NCBI GenBank assembly: GCA_018648945.1
Contig: JABGQJ010000397.1
Coordinates: forward strand, 1 to 6,200
DNA length: 6,200 nucleotides
Source of the DNA: Victivallales bacterium
GTDB taxonomy: Bacteria; Verrucomicrobiota; Lentisphaeria; Oligosphaerales; Lenti-02
Direction: 5' to 3'
Part shown: piece by piece, positions 1-6,139 of the stretch
Position numbering within the stretch: the stretch's first letter is position 1
How the letters are laid out: the number at the start of each line of letters is the position of its first letter
Translations under genes and position numbers: made by a program
Notes under the pieces: generated by a model
The model's database searches: none
What the model was told of the DNA's origin: nothing
What the model saw: only the letters and a program-made list of their open reading frames with translations

Positions 1-384
1 CTGTTCCCGGGCCTCTTCCGTGATGCGAGTCAACTTGCGGCGACGACGGTGGACGCTCGCCAGTTTGCCGTCCGAAGGCAGGTCAACGCGGTCCTCGGGG
101 TCGAGCAGCGTCAGACGCACGGTGGTCATCAAGCAGTCCTTGAGAGGCTTGCCGGCCCCCTCGGATGCCGCCACGCACGAGTACTTCATCTGGCCCGTTG
201 ACAGGGCTTTGAGCTCCGGATCGCTGAAGTACACCTCGTCGATCGCCTTCACCAGCACAACCGCCTCCCAACGGCTGAGACCCGCACCATGGATCGCGAT
301 CTGCTGCATCTGGTGCCCCAGAGTCTTCAGTTTCAGACGAAGCTCCTGGCACTCAGGGCTGCTCGGGGATACTTTCACACTCAT
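1..384 (-). CDS. DUF1670-like protein, N-terminal part (cut by window edge)
   Basis: The frame is open from an ATG at 384 down to base 1, giving 128 codons without a stop; the rest lies outside the window. The start is supported by AAGGAG at 397-392, 7 bases upstream. The protein is soluble, with no signal peptide or membrane segment. Residues 10-50 look helical (RLKLKTLGHQMQQ, then a SRWEAVVLVKAIDEV stretch). A beta-rich part with a G-K-P-L pattern and TTVRLTLLD follows, then the basic stretch HRRRRKLTRITEEAREQ at the truncated end. In DUF1670 proteins, as I remember them, a similar order (GQ, GK-L, V-LT, D, R-RI-R-EA) precedes a helix-turn-helix-like C-terminal half. That half would lie outside this window, so it cannot be checked. 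The family's function is unknown to me. The gene follows the esterase in the same direction after 216 bases and is probably a separate unit. The family call is from memory of the pattern, not a search. Confidence 0.72.
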   Translation of the reverse strand, partial: MSVKVSPSSPECQELRLKLKTLGHQMQQIAIHGAGLSRWEAVVLVKAIDEVYFSDPELKALSTGQMKYSCVAASEGAGKPLKDCLMTTVRLTLLDPEDRVDLPSDGKLASVHRRRRKLTRITEEAREQ

Positions 385-391
385 GGCGTTT

Positions 392-397
392 CTCCTT
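392..397 (-). promoter_or_regulatory. Ribosome binding site of the DUF1670-like gene
   Basis: Read on the minus strand this is AAGGAG, followed by 7 bases and then the ATG at 384. This near-ideal Shine-Dalgarno site decides the start of a gene that is otherwise cut by the window edge. Confidence 0.75.
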
Positions 398-405
398 TTG
401 TTCGC

Positions 406-425
406 CGTTCGTGATGGAACGAACG
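406..425. repeat. 7-bp inverted repeat upstream of the DUF1670-like gene
   Basis: CGTTCGT (406-412) and ACGAACG (419-425) are perfect inverted copies separated by 6 bases. They lie 22 bases upstream of the ATG at 384 and just upstream of its ribosome binding site. The element could be an operator for a dimeric regulator or a hairpin in the leader. A short GAAC triplication (417-428) overlaps the right arm, so part of the symmetry may be chance. Confidence 0.4.
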
Positions 426-518
426 AACTACTGGGGAAACGCCTCTTCTTCAAGCCCGACCTGGGCTGGATGGTCAAATGCCCGAAACGTGACAGCCGTT
501 CTCTAGCCTTCGTAGCCG

Positions 519-532
519 GAGCATCCCTGCTC
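519..532 (-). terminator. Possible weak hairpin after the esterase gene
   Basis: GAGCA (519-523) and TGCTC (528-532) can pair over a 4-base loop, about 70 bases past the esterase stop codon on the minus strand. No T-run follows, so this is not a clear intrinsic terminator. The rest of the 385-600 spacer shows no convincing gene. Confidence 0.15.
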
Positions 533-600
533 AGGTCCCCCTGTCTGCGGCGTTGGTCTCTTACACCAGTTTGGCTGCGTCCCGCGTGTTGCTTGGCGCG

Positions 601-1482
601 CTACTGGGGCTTGCTGAGGAGGCCACGACGCTGGAGCCAGTCGGCGAAGCGGTCCTGCCAGGTCTCGGCGGCTTGGGTGCCCTTGCGGCCGATGCCGAAG
701 CCGTGGCCGCCCTTGGCGTAGATGTGCATCTCGGCGGGAACCTTGGCGCGGAGCAGGCCGAGGTAGAACTCGATGCTGTTGCGGGGGGAGACGCCGCGGT
801 CGTCGTGGGCGTGGAAGAGGAAGGTGGGCGGCGTGTCCTTGGTGATCTGGGTCTCGTTGGAGAGGGAGGCGACGAGCTTGGGGTCGGGCTTGGGACCGAG
901 CAGGTTGTTCTTGGAGCCGCGATGGGTGAAGGCGCTGGCGAAGGTGATGACGGGGTAGCCAAGGACGAGGAAGTCGGGGCGGCAGCTGAGCCGGTCGACG
1001 GGATCGGCAGCATTGGGTTGACCTGGATCGAAGTGCGTGCCGACCGTGGACGCGAGGTGGCCACCGGCGGAAAAGCCGATGGTGCCGACACGGTCGGTCT
1101 TGATCTGCCACTCGCTGGCCTTGCTGCGGACCAGCCGCAGGGCGCGTTGGGCATCGAGAAGCGGGATGGGATGGCGGTAGCCCTTGGCGGGCAGGCGGTA
1201 GCGAAGGACGAATGCGGCGACGCCCTTGCCGTTGAGCCATTTTGCCACATCGTAGCCCTCGTGGTCCATGGCCAGATGTCCGTAGCCACCGCCGGGGCAG
1301 ATGACGATGCCGGTGCCGACTGCCTGCGCGGCGGTCGGTAGGAAGACGGTGAGGGTCGGGATGTCGTCCGGTGTTTTCCCCTTGGCCTCGGGAGCGCCAT
1401 CGGGCCAGAGGGGGATGGACTTGGGTTCCGCGGCGAACAGAGGCAGGGCAAGGCAGAGGGCGAGGGCAGGGAGTTTCATCAT
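601..1482 (-). CDS. Secreted alpha/beta-hydrolase, acetylxylan-esterase/BD-FAE-like
   Basis: This 293-residue protein probably removes acetyl or similar ester groups from polysaccharides outside the cytoplasm. A hydrophobic signal peptide covers about residues 1-18, with likely cleavage at LFAA. The oxyanion-hole motif CPGGGY is at 62-67. The nucleophile elbow GFSAGG at 136-141 makes Ser138 the nucleophile. The acid is Asp227 or Asp228 in HAHDD (224-228), and the base is His260 in GGHGFG. Residues 95-115 (RYRLP, then LLDAQRALRLVR) match the pattern of this family. Length and motif order fit complete enzymes. The start codon ATG at 1482 (a second ATG is at 1479) overlaps the stop of the upstream GH99-like gene as ATGA. 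No strong ribosome binding site precedes it, so translation is probably coupled. The actual substrate (xylan, mannan or another acetylated glycan) cannot be read from the sequence. A cytoplasmic peptidase is unlikely because of the signal peptide. Confidence 0.9.
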   Translation of the reverse strand: MMKLPALALCLALPLFAAEPKSIPLWPDGAPEAKGKTPDDIPTLTVFLPTAAQAVGTGIVICPGGGYGHLAMDHEGYDVAKWLNGKGVAAFVLRYRLPAKGYRHPIPLLDAQRALRLVRSKASEWQIKTDRVGTIGFSAGGHLASTVGTHFDPGQPNAADPVDRLSCRPDFLVLGYPVITFASAFTHRGSKNNLLGPKPDPKLVASLSNETQITKDTPPTFLFHAHDDRGVSPRNSIEFYLGLLRAKVPAEMHIYAKGGHGFGIGRKGTQAAETWQDRFADWLQRRGLLSKPQ

Positions 1483-2669
1483 TTTGTCTTTGGGGCTGCG
1501 GCACGGCGGTCCTTGAGGAATGCCGCCATGAGGGGGTCGAGAGAGGCGAGGGGGGGCAGGGCGGGGGGCGTGAAGCTCGTGCCCTGGAATTCCGCAGTGA
1601 GGCGGAGATAGAAGTAGGGATCGGGCCAGGTGAGGGCGGGCTCGATGACGGTGGTTTCAGGCCATTCGTTGAAGGAGGCGATGCCGATGAAGTCGCTGCC
1701 TCCCTCGACGGCGGCGCGCCAGAAGCCCCGGTAGGTCTTGCCATTGCGGCGCTCGATATGGTAGGGCTTGTCGTTGATGAGGCGATTGTCGTGGCCCGGG
1801 TGGACGGGCAGCATGATCTGCTTGCCAGCGGCATGGACCGACTGGCTGAAGCGCGCGTAGAGGGGTTTGAGCTTGGCGTATTCGTCCACCCGCCAGGTGG
1901 AGAACATGGCGTAGCCGGAGATGCAGTCGATCTCCTTGATCTTGAGCCATTCCTCCGGGCAGAACAGCTCGATGCCGCCCTTGGCCTTGCCGCGCGCCCG
2001 CATCTTGTCGAAGATCCAGTAGACCGGGCCGACGGCCGCTTCGGTCTCGCGGATCAGTTCGCGGCCCTGGTCGGGCGTGAGTTTGCCTTCCCAGAGCTGG
2101 TAGACAGCCCAGACGGGTTTGCCGTCGATCTTGAGGTAGGCGGGACTCTTGCCGTAGCGCGTCAGGGCTTCGCGGGTCCAGCGCTTGACCTGAGCGAAGT
2201 TGTCGACGAACTGGGGCGTTTCGTCGAAGAGCACAATTTTGAAGTCCTCCTCTTCGGCGATGGGCAGGACCACATCGCGGAAGACGTCGCGGGTCCAGTG
2301 CTTAGGCGTCTGCCAACCTGCTTCGGCCCACCAGTCCACCAGGAAGGCATCGAGCCCGGCCGCCTTGGCCAGGCGGATGTGCCATCGGACCACATCCGGG
2401 TTCATGCTGTCGTAGAGGCCGACCAGGGGGTAGGCACCGGACCTGGTCTGCCGGATGGCGGGGGGGAGGGCGATGACGTTGGCGTCCGTCCCCTTGGGGG
2501 CAAGCGGCCCGGCTTTCTTGGGGTCGCTCCATTTCTGGAACGATCCCGCCTTCCCCCAGGGGGTCCCGTACCAGGTGTAATAGTAGGCCATGGCCAGGGG
2601 GCGTTTGGGCGCGGCGGCGAGCGCCAGCGGCAGGATCGGCAGGAGATGGAGAAGGCGGGGGAGAGACAC
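1479..2669 (-). CDS. Secreted GH99-like glycoside hydrolase
   Basis: The 396-residue protein resembles GH99 and related WbsX-like (beta/alpha)8 enzymes; characterised GH99 members cut alpha-mannosidic linkages in an endo fashion. A signal peptide covers residues 1-20 (LLPILPLALAAA). Residues 29-35 read YYYTWYG, the typical N-terminal strand motif. NPDVVRWHIRLAKAAGLDAFLVDWW (90-114, written here as three adjoining pieces: NPDVVRWHI, RLAKAAGLDA, FLVDWW) is the family's second block. SFNEWPETTVIEP (332-344) carries Glu335 and Glu338, with the same three-residue spacing as the catalytic pair of GH99. I chose the GTG at 2669 over an in-frame ATG at 2831: AAGGA lies 9 bases before it, the signal peptide begins exactly there, and the longer start adds a non-homologous-looking 54 residues across the putative promoter. 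The gene leads a two-gene unit with the esterase. Family-level call is firm; exact glycan is not. Confidence 0.85.
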   Translation of the reverse strand: MSLPRLLHLLPILPLALAAAPKRPLAMAYYYTWYGTPWGKAGSFQKWSDPKKAGPLAPKGTDANVIALPPAIRQTRSGAYPLVGLYDSMNPDVVRWHIRLAKAAGLDAFLVDWWAEAGWQTPKHWTRDVFRDVVLPIAEEEDFKIVLFDETPQFVDNFAQVKRWTREALTRYGKSPAYLKIDGKPVWAVYQLWEGKLTPDQGRELIRETEAAVGPVYWIFDKMRARGKAKGGIELFCPEEWLKIKEIDCISGYAMFSTWRVDEYAKLKPLYARFSQSVHAAGKQIMLPVHPGHDNRLINDKPYHIERRNGKTYRGFWRAAVEGGSDFIGIASFNEWPETTVIEPALTWPDPYFYLRLTAEFQGTSFTPPALPPLASLDPLMAAFLKDRRAAAPKTK

Positions 2670-2678
2670 GTGGGGTGT

Positions 2679-2683
2679 TCCTT
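2679..2683 (-). promoter_or_regulatory. Ribosome binding site deciding the GTG start of the GH99-like gene
   Basis: On the minus strand this reads AAGGA, 9 bases before the GTG at 2669. Together with the signal peptide that begins at this GTG, it rules against the upstream ATG at 2831. Confidence 0.65.
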
Positions 2684-2759
2684 TCTGGACGGCACGACAG
2701 TGGCTGCGACTAACCTCGCACCAAATCGCCATCTCGCCAGGGCATCCAGGCGCGAACAG

Positions 2760-2788
2760 TTGATTCTGTCGGGGCCATGGGGTATCGT
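2760..2788 (+). promoter_or_regulatory. Possible rightward promoter overlapping the leftward one
   Basis: TTGATT (2760-2765) and TATCGT (2783-2788) are 17 bases apart, each matching the consensus at 4 of 6 positions. An alternative -10 box, TATAGT (2792-2797), is a better match but has no good -35 partner. This AT-richer patch is the only one in the 239-base divergent spacer and lies about 110-120 bases before the ATG at 2909. Confidence 0.25.
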
Positions 2789-2791
2789 CAA
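2763..2791 (-). promoter_or_regulatory. Possible sigma70-like promoter for the GH99-esterase unit
   Basis: On the minus strand, TTGACG (2791-2786, 5 of 6 matches to the consensus) and CAGAAT (2768-2763, 4 of 6) are separated by exactly 17 bases. Transcription would start near 2756, leaving a leader of roughly 87 bases before the GTG at 2669. The match is suggestive only, because promoter consensus in this phylum may differ. Confidence 0.35.
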
Positions 2792-2849
2792 TATAGTGAA
2801 GTCTTTTTCCGAGTATCCTGCCTGGCACCAATGGGATGCGCGACCGTTC

Positions 2850-2861
2850 GCCCAGCTGGGC
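2850..2861. repeat. Perfect 12-bp palindrome in the leader of the large gene
   Basis: GCCCAGCTGGGC is fully self-complementary with no spacer. It lies 47 bases upstream of the ATG at 2909 and downstream of the putative rightward promoter. With no loop it is better suited to binding a dimeric regulator than to forming an RNA hairpin. Nothing identifies the regulator. Confidence 0.45.
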
Positions 2862-2894
2862 TCAGGGGGCAGGAGCAGGTGCATTTCCGTCATC

Positions 2895-2900
2895 AGGAGG
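2895..2900 (+). promoter_or_regulatory. Ribosome binding site of the 1069-residue protein gene
   Basis: A full AGGAGG lies 8 bases before the ATG at 2909. The next residues form a signal peptide, so this start is preferred over the in-frame ATG at 2777, which would add 44 unrelated-looking residues. Confidence 0.85.
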
Positions 2901-2908
2901 GCAGACAG

Positions 2909-5900
2909 ATGACCAGGACATGGCAAGGCGTGATTCTCGCATTGGTGGTTTTCGGAGCGAACAGCTTCGGCGTGACCGTGACCGAAACCGAGGGGTTCAC
3001 ACACCCTGACACGGAGGTGACGTTCGTGTCTGGGCGTTTGCTCTTGCCGAGCAAGGGACTCTGGCAGTTGGACGCGGCGGTGCCGGTGAAGGGAGGACTG
3101 AGGCAACTGGTCCTGAAGGCGCCGGCCAGCGCGATTCCGCAGGGACAGAGCCAGCGTCTCAAGCTCGAGAATCAGCGTCGCTTGCCCAACCGTGGGCGTA
3201 GCTCTCTGTATCAGTTCCATCGGCGGGCCCTGGACTTTGCTCTGAAGAACAAAGGTGTGCCGCCGCGTACGGTGGCCGAACTGGCTGGGGAGGGGAGGAG
3301 GAACAAGTGGATTGAGCAGCAGTTCTCCCGCAACCCCTACGGCAAGGACGCGGGGGAGACGAAACCCGGTCCCCACTACGCCATCCTCCCGACGACGACG
3401 TTTGCTCTTGCCGATTCCCAGAAACGGGGCGCCCTTCCCACCAATCACGATCCCTATATCGTGGAACTGCACCCGGTTTTCGACGACGGCAAGCACTGGG
3501 TTCTCTACACCGACCGCAAGATGGTCCGGATCGATATCGACCGCGCATTGATGGCCAAGCATGGTCTGAAGATCGATCCCTATCTGCCCGATCCCAACGC
3601 GCCGCCACCGCCCGTATCCAAGGAGTTGGAGTACGCTGTCTATGCGATCGACGTGGCGGCGGCGCCCTGCACCTTTGCCTTGGTCAACCTGGCCACTGGC
3701 GAGAAGGCACCCGGCTCGTGGAACACCGCCAAGGCCCAGCAGGGAGACGAAGCGATGGCGACGGAGTGGGCGACGCTCCGCATGCGGCGCTGGGCTCGGT
3801 ATATGGTCAATGGTGGCGACGCCCCGATCCTGCGTCACTGGGGGCGGATCCTGATGGCCCAATACGGGGCCAAGGCACCGGTGGTCGAGGATCAGAACCG
3901 TCGGCGCGGCCGGCGGCGCCAGGGCGCGCAGACCAGTGCGTTTGGCGTGCTTGGCGGGCGGGCGGCCATGCAGGAGACGTTGCAGATGCAGCTGCTGAAC
4001 ATGACCCGCAAGACCGAGGGGCCGGGCGTGCCGGTGGCGGATATCGCGGGCGTCGAGGTCAAATCGCATCCGTTCAAGGAGATGCTCGGTGGCAAGCCCG
4101 GCGGCAGGTTGCCGCTGGCCGATGCGGTGCCCCTGGATCGCTTCGCGCTTTTCATCAGAAGGCCCGGCTCTCTGCTCCCCATGCTCGGGCAGGGCAGCAA
4201 GTTCATGGCACGCGTGGGAGCAAGCGCGACCGGACGGTCCCTGCGGTATGACCTGGAAGGGCGCTATCTGCGTCGTCTCGGGCTGGATCGGGCGTGGCTG
4301 GAGCAGCTTCTGAAGTCCGGATTCGTGACCGAAATGGTGCTGGTCCTGCCCGATCTCTTCGTGGTGGACGGCACGGAAGTGACGGCCATCAGCCGGTCGC
4401 CACAGGCGGCGTTGCTCAAGCCGTTGCTGGCCATGGCTGGGGTGAAGGATCTGAGCCCTGGGAAGGTCGCGGCTGTGCGGTTGCCCGGTGGCAACATGTG
4501 CTACTGGAGCCTCATGGATGACCTCGTGATCGTCAGCACCAATCGCGAGGAGATCGACCGGGCTCTTGGGGCCAAGGCGGGGCGGACCCCCAGCCTGGGG
4601 AAGAGCGACGAGTTCCGCTATATGCTGACCAAGCTGGCGCCCACCTCGCGCACGCGCATGTTCGCCTACTTCTCCGATCCCTTCATTCGGCGGTTGGTTG
4701 GGCCGGAAGTGAAGATTGGGCAGTTGCGGCGCGTGAAGGAACGGGCTCGTCTGGAGGGGCTGACTGCGGCCGCGCTGCTCTTCCGCGCAGATGGCCACGA
4801 GGTGTCGCCGACCATCGACCTCCTCCTTGATAGCAAGTACCTGCCCGACTATGCCGCCTGGGACGGTCTCTCGCTGGACGACGACATGCGGGCGGTCTCC
4901 GAGACCCACGGTCGGCTGGGCGAACTGGCCTCCGTTTCCTCCCACCCGATTCTGCTGGCCACCGCGGGCGAGGCCGAGGCCTACAAGCAGTATGTGCAGG
5001 CCTACACGCGCTTTTGGCGGCGGTTCTTCGACCCCATCGCGGTGCGGCTGGACGACACGGAAGACGGCGGCTTGACGGTGGAGACCTTCATCCTGCCCTT
5101 GTTGGACAACTCCATGTACAACAATGTGCGGCAGGTGATTGGGTCGGGCAAGGAGAAGGGTGGCCTGAAGGTTCCCCAGTTGAAGCCCGAGCCCGTCTTG
5201 CTCGCCTCGCTGAATCTGACCGAGAAGGTCTGGCGGGACGTGCTTGGCGATATGTTCCGTCGGCGGGGCACCCCTCTCGCATTCTCGGCGGCGCTGGATC
5301 AGCTTGGTCCCGCCGTACACGTCGCCCTGCACGACTCCGACCCGATCATTGCCTTCGGCAGTGGCGATATGCTGGGGCTTGGAGGGCAGGTCGGCGGTCG
5401 GCGCAGCGAAATGATCGCGATCCCACTTTTCATCTCGCTGCTCACCCGTCCCCTGACCATCGCGGTGGAGTTGGCCGATCCCAAGCCGGTGCGGACATTC
5501 CTGGAGATGGGGGCCTTGAAGAGCATGATCCCCTGGCAGCGGGAGATGGGCAGCGAAGTGTCCTGGTACCAAATGGGTGACAAGGACGCGTGGGTGTTGG
5601 GCATGGGCGTCTTTGGCATCGGCATTCGATTCCGTTTCCAGATCCAGGACAACTACCTGCTGATCAGCAACCTGCCGTGGATGGAACGCAGCCAGGTCGC
5701 GGGCACGGAGCCAGCGGCCCTGCGGGCTTTGGAGGTGCGGCTGCGCCCGGACTTGGTGGAAGTCCAGCTTGCGGCCATGTTCACCGCCGCGCACGAACGC
5801 CAGCGAATGGCGGCGATTGGCGGCATGGGCTATGTGGTCCCGTTCCTTGAAGCGGGCGTGAGCATGGAGCAGAGCGGGGTCGAGCACCAACGCTTGCTCG

Positions 5901-6118
5901 GCTTTACACCGGTCCATCCCGCGCCGGGGAAATGGATGGTGCAGGATGGCCAGTTGGCGAGCAGCGTGTACGGTCGGCATGACCGCCCCCGGCAGCCGGA
6001 GTACCAGAAGGGAAGCGGTCCGTTCGGCGTGCTTCAGGGCGTGGCCGATCTGCGGTTGTCCCTGCAACTTGAGGATGACGGTCTGCGCACTAGGGTGAGG
6101 TGGACCTACACGAAGTAA
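2909..6118 (+). CDS. Large secreted protein of unknown function, distantly DUF3352-like
   Basis: I do not recognise a named family for this 1069-residue protein. A signal peptide covers residues 1-21 (VILALVVFGANSFG); there is no lipobox, and no later clear membrane helix, so export to the periplasm or beyond is likely. An N-terminal beta-rich part (about 22-75) precedes a helical stretch (about 95-140). Then come a proline run (230-235) and a very basic linker (NRRRGRRRQ, 330-338). Residues 408-600 have the style of DUF3352 proteins: FALFIRRPGSLLPML, a strand and helix pattern, DDLVIVSTNREEID (537-550), then a SLGKSDEF segment and FAYFSDPF. A second, weaker copy may run from about 830 to 980, with DNYLLISN at 914-921. 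Only two cysteines are visible in the mature part (254, 531), so disulfide stabilisation is limited. No catalytic motif stands out; a structural, inhibitory or binding role is as plausible as an enzyme. It is divergent to the GH99-like gene and followed closely by another gene. Confidence 0.9.
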   Translation: MTRTWQGVILALVVFGANSFGVTVTETEGFTHPDTEVTFVSGRLLLPSKGLWQLDAAVPVKGGLRQLVLKAPASAIPQGQSQRLKLENQRRLPNRGRSSLYQFHRRALDFALKNKGVPPRTVAELAGEGRRNKWIEQQFSRNPYGKDAGETKPGPHYAILPTTTFALADSQKRGALPTNHDPYIVELHPVFDDGKHWVLYTDRKMVRIDIDRALMAKHGLKIDPYLPDPNAPPPPVSKELEYAVYAIDVAAAPCTFALVNLATGEKAPGSWNTAKAQQGDEAMATEWATLRMRRWARYMVNGGDAPILRHWGRILMAQYGAKAPVVEDQNRRRGRRRQGAQTSAFGVLGGRAAMQETLQMQLLNMTRKTEGPGVPVADIAGVEVKSHPFKEMLGGKPGGRLPLADAVPLDRFALFIRRPGSLLPMLGQGSKFMARVGASATGRSLRYDLEGRYLRRLGLDRAWLEQLLKSGFVTEMVLVLPDLFVVDGTEVTAISRSPQAALLKPLLAMAGVKDLSPGKVAAVRLPGGNMCYWSLMDDLVIVSTNREEIDRALGAKAGRTPSLGKSDEFRYMLTKLAPTSRTRMFAYFSDPFIRRLVGPEVKIGQLRRVKERARLEGLTAAALLFRADGHEVSPTIDLLLDSKYLPDYAAWDGLSLDDDMRAVSETHGRLGELASVSSHPILLATAGEAEAYKQYVQAYTRFWRRFFDPIAVRLDDTEDGGLTVETFILPLLDNSMYNNVRQVIGSGKEKGGLKVPQLKPEPVLLASLNLTEKVWRDVLGDMFRRRGTPLAFSAALDQLGPAVHVALHDSDPIIAFGSGDMLGLGGQVGGRRSEMIAIPLFISLLTRPLTIAVELADPKPVRTFLEMGALKSMIPWQREMGSEVSWYQMGDKDAWVLGMGVFGIGIRFRFQIQDNYLLISNLPWMERSQVAGTEPAALRALEVRLRPDLVEVQLAAMFTAAHERQRMAAIGGMGYVVPFLEAGVSMEQSGVEHQRLLGFTPVHPAPGKWMVQDGQLASSVYGRHDRPRQPEYQKGSGPFGVLQGVADLRLSLQLEDDGLRTRVRWTYTK

Positions 6119-6125
6119 CCCGAGC

Positions 6126-6130
6126 GGAAG
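6126..6130 (+). promoter_or_regulatory. Ribosome binding site of the downstream partial gene
   Basis: GGAAG lies 9 bases before the ATG at 6140 but only 3 bases before the in-frame ATG at 6134. The spacing favours 6140 as the start. Confidence 0.4.
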
Positions 6131-6139
6131 CCAATGAGC

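Noticed and set aside
453..467. A 5-bp stem (AGCCC/GGGCT) in the spacer as an intrinsic terminator
   Set aside because: The stem is short and no T-run follows on either strand.
20..721. A 233-codon plus-strand frame spanning the DUF1670-like gene and the spacer
   Set aside because: It has no suitable ribosome binding site, runs across unrelated features and encodes an Arg/Ser/Trp-rich sequence. The minus-strand reading of 1-384 has a strong ribosome binding site and domain-like pattern.
553..1341. A 262-codon plus-strand frame opposite the esterase
   Set aside because: It is in register with the esterase codons and gives an Ala/Gly/Val/Glu-rich product without motifs, as expected for a mirror frame.
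503..1834. A 443-codon minus-strand frame overlapping the esterase and GH99-like genes
   Set aside because: It is a shifted frame over two genes with clear motifs in their own frames, and its product is a low-complexity Ser/Pro/Arg-rich sequence.
2670..2831. An upstream in-frame ATG (2831) as start of the GH99-like gene
   Set aside because: It would place 54 extra residues before a well-formed signal peptide and across the putative promoter; the GTG at 2669 has its own ribosome binding site.
1371..2912. A 513-codon open frame on the plus strand opposite the GH99-like gene
   Set aside because: It is in codon register with the real minus-strand gene and is explained by the same codon bias; its product is Gly/Asp/Glu/Val-rich with no recognisable domain.
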